Source: Megamerina dolium
Lineage: Eukaryota > Arthropoda > Insecta > Diptera > Megamerinidae
Direction: 5' to 3'
Assembly: GCA_963854835.1 (NCBI GenBank)
Contig: OY978527.1
Coordinates: 33,335,540-33,399,539 of the forward strand
DNA: 64,000 nucleotides
A model generated the notes under the pieces. It saw only the letters and a program-made list of their open reading frames with translations, did not search any database and was not told the DNA's origin. Position numbers and translations under genes: made by a program. This document shows positions 1 to 12,111 of the stretch, one piece after another; positions within the stretch are counted from its first letter, which is position 1; each line of letters begins with the position of its first letter.

Positions 1-773
1 ACGATATTGACATAATCGGCATGAACACGCGAGCAGTCAGTGCAGCATTCTCAGAATTGGAAAGAGAGTCGCGTCGGATGGGTCTCACGGTGAACGAGGG
101 CAAGACGAAGTATCTAGTGTCAACAAACAAAGAGTCCCGGCGTCTTGGACAGCACGTCACTGTTGACAACTACGCTTTTGAAGTAGTAAGGGACTTTGTC
201 TATCTTGGAACCAGCATTAACAGCAGTAATGACGTCAGCTTGGAGATCATGCGTAGGATAACTCTTGCTAACAGGTGTTACTTTGGGCTGAGTAAGCAAT
301 TGAGAAGTCGAGCCCTCTCTCGAAGAACGAAAACTACACTCTACAAGTCTCTCATCATGCCTGTCCTAACATATGGCGCTGAAGCCTGGACAATTTCCAC
401 CTCGGATGAGCGAATACTTGGAGTTTTCGAGAGAAAAGTCCTACGCAAGATCTTTGGACCTATTTGCGTTGGTGGCGAGTACCGAATAAGGTACAACCAT
501 GAGCTGTACGAGCTGTATGCCGATATTGACATAGTAAAGCGCATCAAAATCCAGCGGCTGCGCTGGCTAGGTCATGTCGAGCGAATGGAAGAACACGCTC
601 CAGCTAAGAAGGTGTTATATTCGGAACCCGCTGGAGGACGACGCAAAAGAGGAAGACCAAACCTCCGGTGGAAAGACCAAGTACTGGAGAACCTGACGGC
701 GCTTGGGATTTCTAACTGGCGCCAGCTAGCGAAGAACAGAGATGGCTGGCGAAGCATGTTATTTTCGGCCTAA
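1..773 (+). CDS. LINE reverse transcriptase, C-terminal part (partial at 5' end)
   Basis: The frame is open from the window edge to a TAA at 771-773, so about 257 residues remain of a much longer polyprotein. It begins in RT palm motif C (the flanking bases give DIDIIG). It continues through [10 protein letters not shown] and FVYLGTSI (RT thumb entry), LTYGAEAW, and a C-terminal basic region [11 protein letters not shown] followed by GRRKRGRP and RWKDQV. These landmarks are standard for insect endonuclease/reverse-transcriptase LINE ORFs. No frameshift or stop is present, unlike the other copies in the window, so this copy is the youngest or best preserved. The residue track starting at the first Met (base 21) is not a true start. 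It is a transposon protein, not a host gene. Confidence 0.85.
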   Translation, partial: DIDIIGMNTRAVSAAFSELERESRRMGLTVNEGKTKYLVSTNKESRRLGQHVTVDNYAFEVVRDFVYLGTSINSSNDVSLEIMRRITLANRCYFGLSKQLRSRALSRRTKTTLYKSLIMPVLTYGAEAWTISTSDERILGVFERKVLRKIFGPICVGGEYRIRYNHELYELYADIDIVKRIKIQRLRWLGHVERMEEHAPAKKVLYSEPAGGRRKRGRPNLRWKDQVLENLTALGISNWRQLAKNRDGWRSMLFSA

Positions 774-812
774 ATCGATATTCGGTTGTTATGGCCACAT
801 AAGTAAGTAAGT
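1..812 (+). mobile_element. RTE-like non-LTR retrotransposon, 3' end
   Basis: This is the 3' part of a non-LTR (LINE) element, cut by the left window edge. It starts in the reverse transcriptase just downstream of the catalytic Asp pair (first residues read DIDIIG) and ends after the stop codon in a short 3' UTR and a tandem AAGT tail (about 797-812). A simple-repeat tail instead of poly(A) is typical of RTE-like elements, so that assignment is likely but not certain. Three other copies or fragments lie at 7095-7750, 34389-34550 and 60308-60882, all on the same strand. Confidence 0.85.
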
Positions 813-827
813 AGTAGTGTGTGTATG

Positions 828-1011
<184 letters not shown>

Positions 1012-1019
1012 CTTTTCAA

Positions 1020-2955
1020 TTTCTCTACTTTTAATTTTGTCTATGCAAGGATATACATAGGTGTATGTATGTCCGTTGATACCTGAAAAAGTGTGTGTGT
1101 GTGGCTTAACCCTCTTCATTTTATTGTTTACAATATTCGCTATATTTTCTTCTCATAACAATATTCAGCTGTGATGCACGATTTCTACATGTAGATGCAT
1201 ACACATCAACACAACAGAATCTTAATCAAAATCATATGCTATACTGCGTTTTGCACACCGGGAAATATATTCTCATTAATTTCTTTTTTTTTATATATAT
1301 TCACATTTCAACGCTCTTCCGCTTTGCCAAATGCAATGTTTATTCATTTGTTTGTTTTTCTTTTTCTTTTTTTTTTACGTGCACGCCCTCATTTCGTTCA
1401 CTCATTTCCTTTCATTGTTCATTTTATTCAGACTTTCCTACCTTTCTCATTCCACTGACTCTGATTTTTTTTCACATATTTTTAGGTTTGGGCCACCAAC
1501 GGGAGCTGGGCCTGTTTGACTTGACTTAACTTAAGAAATGAAATTGAAATTGAAGCGAATGCGACGAAGAAGGCAAATCCTTCTACACACTACTCATAAC
1601 ATATAATTTGGAGATGAACAACATAAAAATAAAATAGAGCAGGTGCACTTTTCGGTATCACCTGCTGTTTGACGTAATGAACGCGATATTCTATGCTCAA
1701 CATTTGCTATTTTTTTTCCGTTTCCTCTATGATAGAAACTATGCTTTCTTTTGCGACAATGAATGGGTTACTTTCAACATCTAAGCACAGTGATGATATC
1801 TATACTCTGTAAGCTTATAGTGCTGATTAATTTTAATATATCCCGCTAAGCGTTAAGAAAATGGTAGGTAATCAAAGTAGAATTATTTTTATGGATAAAT
1901 GCGAGTAAAGGCTATGGTGGCCAAAGGGAATGTTAGAGATTGACAGAGAGAGAGAGAGAGAGTTTAATGCAAAATATTTCGTTATTATAATATTTCGTTA
2001 TTATAATGTAGTATACTTCAAGTATCAACAACAACCAAAAGGATAAATGGCCACGGGATATTTTATAATGATATCCTGTGATTACTGCTGCTATTTTATT
2101 AGCACATTTCCAAGCGATGACGATTTCGTAGTGAAGGTGAAAATGAAAGCTGACTTAATGAGCAGCATTGCCTATAGCCGTGGGCCTGGGGGGAATAGGA
2201 GATCAATCACCACGTGCTACAATACTTTGCACTAATTTTTCCGATCACTACGAAAACATTTTATTTGCATTTTTCTCCGCTAATTAATTTTATTCACTCA
2301 ACAAACATCACGAATTGTTGCAAGTAGAACTTTTGTTAAATTATTATATTTTAGTCTTGTGTAGATTGAGAAATTAATTTTTTTCAAGAAAGTTAAGGAG
2401 GACTATAATTTTTTCTCGGCACCCATTCTTCTATCTACGCCACTGAATGGCTACAAACTCCACAGTAGTAACTATTTCATATTTTATGATTATTTTTCCT
2501 TTCATTACTATTACTATTAATAGAGAATATTGTACCTTATATATAGAAAAAAAAAAACAATGCCAAAAAAATAAGTAAGCAAAAGAAAAATTTAGCGAAT
2601 AAATTGTAAAAATGATGAAGAGCAAAAGGTACGAATATAAATTTAAATATGAATTCAACATTGTCCTTCACCGCATTATAAATTAAGAATAACGCCAGTT
2701 TTGAGAACGAGCATAACAATAATACTAAACTTAAAAAAAAGCTAATCATAGGATAAAGCACACAGAAAATGTATTTATTTCATGTCATCAAAAGCAAATC
2801 GGTAAAGGTAATATAACTCGAACAAAATATGGCACAAAAATAACTAGCATGGATACAAGCATGGATACGCGCATTGCATTCAAAAATCATTTAAATGGAT
2901 TGAAGAAAACATACTTTTCTCACTCACTTGTCAATCGCTATCCTCTAGATTTCTC
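1020..2955. other. No gene seen; AT-rich with short simple repeats
   Basis: Holds T-rich tracts around 1285-1300, 1350-1375 and 1464-1472 and an AG repeat at 1943-1963. A pyrimidine-rich stretch ending in TTTTTAG at about 1484 could be a splice acceptor, but the following reading frames are all very short. No supportable coding feature. Confidence 0.5.
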
Positions 2956-2959
2956 AATA

Positions 2960-3044
2960 GTAACCGGCTGTAACAATTTGCAATGGAACCGCTTCTAAAA
3001 GAGCTATATGACAATGTTCAGAAAAAGTGATGTCACAAAGGCAA
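2960..3044 (+). mobile_element. SINE core fragment
   Basis: Diverged match to the middle of the tRNA-derived SINE at 58336-58690. It shares the run with TGTAACAATTTG, a degenerate AAAGAGCTAT..GACAA block and the well-preserved AGAAAAAGTGATGTCACAA. It abuts a mariner relic at about 3045 with no spacer. The tRNA-like head and the tail are absent. Confidence 0.6.
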
Positions 3045-3610
3045 TTTTGCATATCTGAAATGCTGCGTCAACGGTGCAAAGGAATTTTTTTTTCTGCACA
3101 GTATCGCTACTGGCGACGAAAAATGGATGTATTACAAGGACTCTAAGCGCAAAAAGTCATATGTGAGACCTAACTATCTCCTCAACTCGACTACAAGGCC
3201 GAATATCCATAGTTCGAAGGTGATGCTGTGTATTTGGTGCTATCAGAAGCTTATGGTGAAATATGAGCTGATAAAACTGTGTGAACGGTGAACGCGACTG
3301 ACAACAACTCATCACATTGAGCCGAGTATTGAATCAAAAACGGTCGGCCAGACACGGATCATTGATTTTCCAGTATGACAATTCTCGGCCAAATATTGTA
3401 CAACCCATTAAAACCTACTTGGAAAATAACAGATGGTGGAAATCTTATTCCACCCACCGTGGGCCTTCTCACTACCTCTTGTTTCGATCAATGCAGAACA
3501 CCATGGCCGAAATAAGCCTCAAGAGATGAGCACTATTGGGGTGGAATTCATGCACTCCTTCAAAGATGGAGAAAAGTTATAGCTTCCGAAGAAAAATACC
3601 ATGAATAAAA
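3045..3610 (+). pseudogene. mariner transposase relic (mori/Bmmar-like)
   Basis: A decayed DD(x)D transposase readable in pieces across frames. It starts CISEML, then gives the first catalytic block TGDEKWMYY, continues to the conserved RPNIHSSKVMLCIWW, and in another frame shows the second Asp block as YDNSRPNIVQPIKTYLE and later a degraded PPYSPD / LFRSMQ region. These are the diagnostic motifs of mori-type mariners. Multiple frameshifts and stops make it non-functional. No intact N-terminal helix-turn-helix or terminal inverted repeats are visible. A related N-terminal fragment lies at 27310-27645. Confidence 0.8.
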
Positions 3611-3757
3611 CATATTGTACCATTTTTTTTTTTTTAACCTCAGTCATTAAATATATTTCATAAAAAAAAATGTTATTTTTTTTATTGAGTAAATCCGTTT
3701 TGAACTTGTAAAAACTCTACAATCGTGAAACTATAGAGTACAAAAAAGGCCCCTAAA

Positions 3758-3968
3758 GTGTCTTCAGAGTCTATGGTAATTTTAACCCTCAATCCATTTA
3801 TCGATTCATACTTCGGATTACATCGATTTGGATTGCTTCGAGTAGGAGGACGATTGCTAAACTCGTTACTAGCTTTCGACTCAACATCCTCGCTTGTTGC
3901 CAAAACATCTCACAGTCACATGCATAATCATTTGAAATATTTACACGCAGGACCGCAAAGTATTCTAT
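3758..3968 (+). pseudogene. BEL/Pao retrotransposon polyprotein fragment
   Basis: A 70-residue frame that reads LNPFID, then GLLRVGGRLLNS, and ends in YLHAGPQ. The order LxPF...G(L)xRVGGRL...HLxxLHAGPQ is the conserved segment just upstream of the integrase core in BEL/Pao polyproteins, around the His-His-Cys-Cys zinc site. The frame ends in stops right after this segment, before the zinc-site cysteines and integrase DDE core. No LTRs were recognised nearby. It is an isolated fossil fragment. Confidence 0.65.
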
Positions 3969-4023
3969 AATAATTTTCATTAATCTTGCAATCATGTTAA
4001 ATTTGGTCTTTCATATTTTACAG

Positions 4024-4098
4024 CGATTGGGATTAGGCGACGATCGATCAGAATTCCATCGTCGCATGAACAAGCCCGCTTATAGAGACATATCATAA
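4024..4098 (+). other. Candidate short terminal coding exon (unproven)
   Basis: A TTTCATATTTTACAG acceptor-like stretch ends at 4023. The next 75 bases are clearly less AT-rich than their surroundings and read RLGLGDDRSEFHRRMNKPAY then RDIS before TAA (phase 0). A second frame is also open for about 20 codons. No upstream donor or partner exon can be identified inside the window, so this could equally be a TE remnant of the neighbouring BEL/Pao piece. I do not recognise the peptide. Confidence 0.2.
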
Positions 4099-4109
4099 AT
4101 ATGTATTTT

Positions 4110-5735
4110 TTTTTTTTGCGAAAAGCATGCTAACAAAAAATAATCCTAATGAGTGTACATGGCTAAAGTCTTACTATTGAAAACAAGTTTGAAAGGATTT
4201 CATTTTTGCAACGAAATATATATATATACTTTAAAAATTATTTCAAAAATTACTAATATTTATAAATATAAAACGATGCATGAAATTTAATTGAGATAAT
4301 CATCATAGTCAGTTGTATCATTTCAACAAAGCCACATTTGTAGTTATATTATAAGAGAAGGTAAACTGTCGATTATATGAGATGTTCTTTCTCTCTCTCT
4401 CCCTCTCTCTCTCTCGTATCCCAACCTGTTTAAATTAAATGATTCGTCAGTCGTTTTTTGTATGTACTTGTATATTTCCTTAACTCACGACTACATCCGG
4501 CATCAACAAAAGAGAATGTTATAATTTAAATTGAATTAAAAATAAATTAATTAAATCTGCAATGTAATAAAATTAAAATCCACATATTTTTCGGCATACT
4601 TAAGCTATATATTGTAGTTTGTAATACGAACAATGCCAATGACCACATTAACGACCAGAAACGATACGGAAGATGGGTCAGCAAGCTCACGAGTATGTAT
4701 GAAGGAAGGTATACAAACAGCACACTAACTACAAAAGAGGTATAAGTCAAAATTGACAAATTTTCGAAAAACGTTACAATGCATTTTGTTTTTCATATAT
4801 TTGAATGCATATCTAATATTCTAATTATATATTATTTTCTATAAAATTAATCATTTATTTTATAGAAGATATTAAATGATTTTATGATATTAAGCCTCAA
4901 TCAAAATTGATTTTTCTAAAACAAAAATAATAAAATCACAACAAATAATTATATTTCTTTAATAATGTTAAATATACATTCATAGGTAAGCCAAACAAAT
5001 TATGATCGTCTGCTAAAAAATGTTATATTTTGAATTGTGCCCTGTTTGCAGTTACTGTCGATGTATTGTGCTCGTAGTATTTAGCGATAAACAAAAGGTT
5101 CATACGACAAAATCGTGAGAAGCGGCTAAAAGAGCATCATTTTACGGCTTATGTAAATGCGTAGTGCCCAACCACTACATTATCATCGTTAAAACAAACA
5201 GCGTTAAAACAATAATCAAAATAAACGAAAATTAAAAAGAAAGCAAAAAAAAACAAACACAAAATGAGACTAAAAGATTCTTTTGCAAGTGAGCATTTCG
5301 TATTCACTCACAATCCCACACACACACACCCATACACACACACACACATATAATCACGTAAATTCAAACATAAATACGCGCGACGGACTCGTACACATAC
5401 ACATTAATCCTGTTTTAAATTAAATTTCGCACTTAATTTGTAATAAAAATTAACATATTTTAAGCATTTCACTCAAATAACGAGTAACCAGCAAACTAGA
5501 TTAGCATATTTTCTAATTTTGACCACAAATGTATGTGGCTATGACGGCGATGATGGTGGCGATGGCAGCCACACTGTTGGCATTTGGTAATGTACTTGTG
5601 GTTACGCTGGGTAGGTAGAAATGGATGTGAAGATGGATCGATCCTATACGGTAGATGTGGATGAAATGTGGTAATATTATTGTTGTTGTATTCGTATTAT
5701 ATTGTATAAAATTTCAATTAACATCCTCTCAAGAG
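4110..5735. other. No gene seen; AT-rich with CT and CA microsatellites
   Basis: Contains a CT repeat at 4389-4417 and a CA repeat at 5322-5349. No frame has a recognisable domain. Confidence 0.5.
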
Positions 5736-5737
5736 TA

Positions 5738-6447
5738 CGAGGGCAGTTAGATAAATCAATATCTTTTTGAATAACATAATTTTTTTTCTGTAAAAAAAAC
5801 GCTTTATTCCTCAACATCCTTTCCTATTAGCGTTTAGTACCGGATTTTTAAAATTGTTTTTACTGCTTCAAAATAATAGGTTTTCTTAAGGTCCTCAAAT
5901 TAGGCCGCTGTCTAACAGCTGTGAATACTGTTTTAGCCTTTTCAAGGTAATCAATATGAATGACAGTGCATGCATCATAAAAACACTGTCACCATGACCT
6001 TGTTGACCTTGAAGGTGAATCTCTTCGAGGAAGAAGCCCACCAATTTAACTGTTTCCTGGGGTCAGGTGTGTTATGATGAAACCATGCTTCGTCCACGGT
6101 TACGAAACGGCGGCAAAGCTCCTTCGGATCGCATGTCACTTGTGCTTATACGAAATACAGCTGAATTCAGTAAGCCACTTCTTAAACATTAAAGTTGATG
6201 GTGCAGGATCCCCATAGTATTTATAAAGCCTTGAATGCTTGAGAAGCATAAGAAATACACTTCATTCTATTTTCATCGAAATTCCCGAGATTATCTACTT
6301 TCAATGACGGCCAACCACAAACTATATTACGAAGCATTCTCAAAATTTGACAGTACTCCATTGACAGATGGTAGTTGACATGAGTGTTGCACTTAGAATT
6401 ACTAAACGGAAAATGCAAAAAGTCACTGACTTATCTAACTGCTCTCC
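5738..6447 (-). mobile_element. Deleted mariner element with degenerate inverted ends
   Basis: Left end CGAGGGCAGTTAGATAA follows a TA at 5736-5737. The right end is its diverged inverse complement, followed by TA at 6448-6449. The total of about 710 bp is roughly half a mariner. On the minus strand about 6130-5870 reads as a transposase segment containing RRFVTVDEAWFHH and NTPDPRKQ (first catalytic Asp in TVDEA), then KVNKVMVTVF, followed by stops. The second and third Asp blocks are missing, so the element is deleted internally. The ends resemble those of the mariner at 55789-57083, which suggests a related lineage. Confidence 0.75.
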
Positions 6448-6449
6448 TA

Positions 6450-7090
6450 TTAGGCTTATGTGTGGGTATGGTAGGTAGAATATGGGTGTTTTACACCTGA
6501 TACCATATTTTGTGAATAAGAAAAAATAAAAAAACAAATCTATTGTATAATGTTTAAAATAACAAAACTGTTTATGTCCTAATTGTTTTTTTTTTTTTGT
6601 TTTTTTGTTTTTTCCGCAACTCTCAAGTCATTTGATACTCATGTATATATAGGCACATATGTATACTTGTATATTTTTTACCAGTTGCTTGGTTGTACGC
6701 TTTGAACACTTTGTGCTCAACTCAACAAAGACATGTGTAGGTGTAGGTGTTCTGTGCTGAACAATTGACCCTTTTTATAATCGTATGTACTTTATGTATA
6801 TGATTAACACCTTGACGCAGCTAAGGTTGTTGACAACGGTTTTATGTAAATAACATATTTTGTTTTATATACCATACATATGAATAGCAGTTAACCAAAG
6901 TGGTTGGAATTATATCAGCCTGTACAATAGAAGTGGTTTGGTTTAAAAAAAAAATAGTAGTTCCCTTGCAACAGCAAAATTTACATGATGAAGCATCGGA
7001 TGAAAGATTAGTTCCGAAAGGATCTTCTTGTTCTTCTTATCGGGCCGAAACCAGTAATAAGGTTCCAGGTGCCCAAAGTGTGCTGAGCAT
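6450..7090. other. No gene seen
   Basis: AT-rich, with a T-run at 6586-6600. A 64-codon frame at 6900-7094 leads into the LINE relic but has no recognisable motif. Confidence 0.45.
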
Positions 7091-7094
7091 ATGA

Positions 7095-7750
7095 GGTGGA
7101 CACTTCTTCAAGTTACTAAATGGCGATGTGACGCACTATTACGTCCGCCTCTGGAGGAAATCCTCCAAAAACCCCAATTACGGATGATGGTGTCGATGTT
7201 CTAAGGCTGAAGCTGCGAGACCTGAGGGTTTGCTGCCGATTTTTTTTTTTTTGTAAGATAAGATTAGAGAAGAAAAACAGCTTCACAGAAGCAGAATATG
7301 TGAGCTAAAAATTTCTGTAGTCCCTGCGTCATACTGTGTGAAGGATGAAACCTTTACTCAACAACCTGATTGAACTGTATCCGAACATATTTTTACACTC
7401 AAATTATTAGAGAAGAAAATGTACGAAATACGAAATACAGATTGACAAACGCCTCATATTTGTCGATTATAAATCCGCTTTCTGCTATCCAGTGAAGGCA
7501 TCCTTCAATACTACAATGGCTAAGTTGGGTATTTCTATAAGTCTGACTTGGTTTTGCAGAATGACACTGTTCAACTAACATTCCAGAGTGAAAATTCTGA
7601 AGGACTTATCGCTAGTTCAATGCCGAATGAGATTTTAGATTCCTGTTTGCGTATGTCGACGGTATTGATATAATTGGCGTGAGCACGTGAACAGCAGTGC
7701 AACACCAGCTAGTGGCATCGAATGGGTCTTATAGTGAACGTTCCATATTT
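7095..7750 (+). pseudogene. RTE-like LINE reverse transcriptase relic
   Basis: A heavily decayed, frame-broken RT of the family seen at 1-812. Readable landmarks in order are KLLNGDVTH (about 7115), a TDDGVDVL-like segment (about 7185), PEGLLP (about 7228), QIDKRLIFVDYKSAF (RT motif A, about 7440-7485), MAKLGIS..LTWFCRMTL (about 7515-7570), and YVDGIDIIG, a mutated form of the YADD motif, at about 7655. The last 80 bases align directly with bases 1-95 of the window, then the match stops. It carries many stops and cannot be functional. Confidence 0.7.
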
Positions 7751-7751
7751 T

Positions 7752-9278
7752 TAAAATGCATTTCATTTACATGTCAGCTGATATATTTGAAATCCTGCTA
7801 AACAAACAAAAAAATATGGACTGCAGTGAAAAGCCTTTATTATTGTCATTTGCTAAAATCACCGGTTAAAAAAATGATCCAACAATTAAAGCTGTTTATT
7901 GTTGGACTCGGCCCATCAGACATCTCACATTTACTTTGATATTATGTCTTCTGCTTTACTTTACTTCATAGATATTTTTATTTTATTGTAGATATATTGC
8001 CGCTTACACTCTTCCCCTCTTCTTGTATCAATTTGCTGTCATCATCGTCTATGTTTAATTAGAGACAATGTTGTGTGGACCATCCCCTAGCCACATCTGA
8101 TGCAATTTTAACTATGTACTGTATGTTTGAACGTAGACACCCCTACCGGTCAGTCAAATTACTGGCTGAATGAGAGATGGTGATGCGTGCTAGTGCAACA
8201 ACTTATCCCTTTATTGTATATACCTTTGTGTTGCGCAATGGTAATCAGAAACTGTTTTAATTATTCAAGGTTTCATTCTGATAAATGGCAACAATAACAA
8301 TAATATAACGTACAATGCCAATGGACTACAACACGAATCACGAGAAAAACAACAGAATATTGTTGATGACGGTTGAAGTTAAGTGAAAAGTAACATGAGC
8401 TATGCGAACAACAACAACAACAACAATGAATACAGGAGTGAAGCAAAAGGATTAAAAACTGTATACACATACATACCAACTCTCACATCACAGAATATGT
8501 ATGTATATACATATGTACATACTTATCGTATATGTAGCAACAAGAATTTGTATTGTAATTAAAAGAGCAACAGAAAAAATCAACAAGAAATTCGTACAAA
8601 AAAGCCGCAAATATCGCTAAAGTGGAGCAGACATACTTCTCATATTACAGAAAAGAGCAAATATCCTTTTTGTTTGTAGAGGGAGTTTGACAGATTTCTC
8701 AGTGAACAGTGAAACTCTATTTTTCTTCTGTTGACCCAAGAGTCAGCGCAAAATTGACCATATTCTATATATGTTGCCATAATATATCGTATAAGAGAAT
8801 TTATTAATGTAGATTTTTTTACCACTCAAATGTTCATCTGTTCGTTGATAAAGATAATCTTATGTACCAACTTTCAGCTTGGTTGGCCTATTAATATGTC
8901 AGTTATAATACCGATCGGCAGACCTGACTCTAAAAAGGCTTTTTGTTGTCATATTCTCATTTGAATAATACATATTTCGACCATTTTGTTCAACTAATGA
9001 ATATATTTATTATATAGCTGACGCGAATACTAGAATATCCTCTACCCCCCAGCCATTTTTTCCCAAGCAGACCGAACGGGCTGGATTGCTACCTTTAGAC
9101 GGTTGCCCCCCACGATTGGGTGAGCGGGTAAGTGAGCTCGCTGCGATCGCTCGAATAACTACATCTCAGTTATCCTTAAATCTGCTATATTTTCCAATCG
9201 TCATGGTCGCCTTGAGCTTTCTACTGGTATCTTTCTGGTGTGTAAGCATATATCATGTAAACTGATTTTATAAAAAAT
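7752..9278. other. No gene seen; includes AAC repeat and one GC-richer patch
   Basis: An AAC trinucleotide run lies at about 8405-8427. A patch at about 9040-9150 is richer in G and C than its surroundings, but its frames are short and I recognise nothing in them. Confidence 0.45.
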
Positions 9279-9280
9279 CA

Positions 9281-10225
9281 CCTTACAGTCGGCTGGGGCC
9301 GACCACATTATACCCTGCATATATAAATATATATATAAAAAGTTTACTCGAATATCCATCTTTTTCTTTTATTTCCACTTTTTGAAAAACAATTTATGCA
9401 TATACTACTAATTTACACCCGAAATATGGTTGACTTTGATGCAGTACTTTGTATGTTATGAGAGTTCTAAAAGGGATAATTTGAAGGAGGTTTTTAAGAT
9501 AATTCCGAGGCTTAGTATGGGAGCTATATTAAAAGTGGGCGTGGCTTACCTCTTTAAAGTAAATCCAATTAATTTTTCAATATTAATCCACACCTTAAAT
9601 CTGGTTGTTCTACGCTGAATAGTTTGCAAGTTATGATGGTTAACATTTTTTTTTAATTTCCGCAGCTCTGTATGGGAACCCCAAGAAAGAGTGGGCGTGG
9701 CACACCGATTTTTTCCTAGATTATTTTCGACTACCATAATAATCTAAGTGTCAATTATGGATATTCTAGACATAAGATTGCAGAAGTTACAGCTGTTTCA
9801 ATTTAAGTAAAATACATAAAGCTTTGTATGGGAGTTACTATAAAAATTAGGTGTGGCTCGCCAATTTCTGGCAAGGTTATGTAGTAGTATAATGTGACTC
9901 TATGTGCCAAATATTGTTGTCCCAGGTGGTATATTAAGTGAGTTATACCAAGTTAAAGATTTTGAGATCATGCCCAATATCAATCCCCTCCGTACCCTTG
10001 GATCATAGGTTACTTGTGCCAAATTTCGTCGAAATAGCTCAATATTTACTCAAGTTATCGTGCGAACCAGCCAGGTGACGGACGGACATCGTTAAATCGA
10101 AAATTTAATCGACGCTGATCACGCATATATATCTATGTCTATATTTCCGGAGATTCCTTCAAGTGGACACAAACATCTGACCGAAATGAATATACCTTGC
10201 ATATTGCATTATGCAGGGTATAAAA
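9281..10225 (-). mobile_element. DINE-1/INE-1-like Helentron, copy 1
   Basis: Non-autonomous Helitron-like element, read on the minus strand. The 5' end (about 10225) has a near-perfect TATACC..GCATA hairpin, then the blocks TTTCGGTCAGATGTTTGTGT and GTGATCAGCGTCGATTAAAT that resemble the Drosophila DINE-1/INE-1 consensus as I recall it. The middle has about three ~150 bp units, each carrying a CCACGCCCAC-type core. The 3' end (about 9281) has a GTCGGCCCCAGCCGAC stem-loop followed by TGTAAGG. Subterminal inverted repeats TTATACCCTGCATA / TATGCAGGGTATAA bracket the body. It encodes no protein. It is the shortest repeat-poor version of the family in the window. Confidence 0.75.
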
Positions 10226-10401
10226 ATGTTGATAGAAAAAATCATGATTAATAACTACAAAAACTTGTCTTGTCTTACATTAAGCCCATTTTTGAGAGGG
10301 CTTATATGTATTTGCAGTAGAAGTTGCTATACAAAATTTGTATAAAACGTATACCTTTATGCATACCTGAGATTTGGAATGAATATTTAAATACGCAAAG
10401 T

Positions 10402-10630
10402 GAGGGCCGTAACTCAGTGATTAGTGCTTTGGCATTCTGTTCTGTTTGACGTTGCGGTCTGGGTGTTCGGTCCCCGGCTGAAGCAGTATCGAAAAGATTT
10501 TTCTTTCGAACGATACCCAATTGTCGGCAAGAAATTGGCTATTCTTTCAGCAGTAACAATTTGGCATGAAAATGCTTCTGAATGAGCTTAGAAACAGGAG
10601 TCTTGCCGGTCGAAACCAGCTAAGCTAATA
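10402..10630 (+). mobile_element. tRNA-derived SINE, diverged copy
   Basis: Starts with a box A-like GTAACTCAGTGATTAG and a box B-like GTTCGGTCCCC spaced as in a tRNA. The family body follows (GAAAAGATTTTTCTTTCGAA, GTCGGCAAGAAATTGGC, AGTAACAATTTGGCATGAAA) and the match fades in the CCGG..GAAACCAGCTAA region. It is older than the copy at 58336 and its internal promoter looks damaged. Confidence 0.75.
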
Positions 10631-10639
10631 GAAGTGGAT

Positions 10640-12110
10640 ATTAGAATAATGCAACATGGTTCTATTATCGGAAATCATATTGATACAAATGTTATATTGA
10701 ATGTTTTTAATTCGTTGAAATGCAATTTTTCCTTAAATTAGCATCCATCAATGAAGCATCCTCAGAACACTGCTTTAAAATGTAATTAATGTGCAATTGT
10801 AAGCTGAAATTATTGCTTGTCATACAGTGACTTGACACTGATTCTCTTTAATGTATTTAATTTCATTCTAAATGAAATGTTTTCAATTGTAATGACTATT
10901 GATTTAACATTCATTCCTTCTTTTGATCAAATAAAAGCTTTAAATCGGGCATAATTATTATTCGGACATACCCGTACCCAGGAATACAACAGGAAATTAC
11001 CAAATTATTAGTAATTATTTAATTCGGAAAATAACCCACTTTTCCTCGTATTTTCCTCGTCCGTGTGGCTATAGTTTAAAATTGTGACCGATATATGTAT
11101 ATGAAATAATATGATAGCAATCTGATCTGCCACCTATATGTCATCCCATCAGTGATGCATAAGAAATGTGTAAAAATGACGTTCTGGGTTCACTTGTAAC
11201 CGCTGTGTTTGTCGAAAATGAAAACTGAACCATAATACGAGCCTCTACTTCATCGTAGTTATAAAGTACGGTATGAAAGTCTTCACCAATCTATCTACCT
11301 CTGTCGTTCTATTTGTAAAAATACGAATTAACAGAAACAACAAAGTCAAAGTAGTCATATATTTACATACGTAGGTATAGTATATCCACAGTGTACAGTG
11401 AAGAGACTTTTATAAAGTTTTTACAATGATTTAAATGAAAATCAATGCATATGACGAGTAGCATCAGTAGCACCTGCAGCATCAGCAGTAGCAACTACAA
11501 CATCAACAATACAACTATAATATCAACATGGCATTTAAAATTGTAATTAAAAAGTTAACATTTCGACTGCTACCAACATAGGCCACCCGTAACTTAACTC
11601 AAGTTTACACATTACATGACAATAGTCAATGAACGCGTGAATACAAATGAATATACGAACATATGGACGTATAGTCGTATGATGTACGAATTCCTGCCTT
11701 GTGTTTGACGATGATGATGATGGTGATGATGATGACATTGGTCATCGTCATAGAGTTGTTTGTCAATTTTAATTGTAATTGTATGTTTGTAAACCATAAC
11801 AACATAACAACATCAGTACGCAATGGCAGCCACTTATTTACAATATCATTGCGTGTGGTACAAAATGATTAACAACCATAATTGATCATAATATTACACT
11901 TTGTTTTATTTGGTTTTCTATTTAGTTTCATATTGTCGCATAAAGTTCAAGTAATACGTATTTCGTGATAAAGTCAATGAAAATGATATACATCAAGACA
12001 TAAGTGATATGAAGTGATGCAGATGAGTAATATGCATCGCATAAATCTAGTCAGATTTCAAATGCTTTGCTACAAATTATTTTTACCTTGCACCAGTAAG
12101 AAGATATATG
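10640..12110. other. No gene seen; AT-rich
   Basis: Includes a CAG/CAA-like trinucleotide-rich stretch at 11458-11525 and a GAT repeat at 11707-11736. No coding evidence. Confidence 0.45.
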
Positions 12111-12111
12111 G

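Noticed and set aside
1484..1530. Possible exon after a strong pyrimidine tract
   Set aside because: All three frames stop within about 15 codons and no partner exon is visible.
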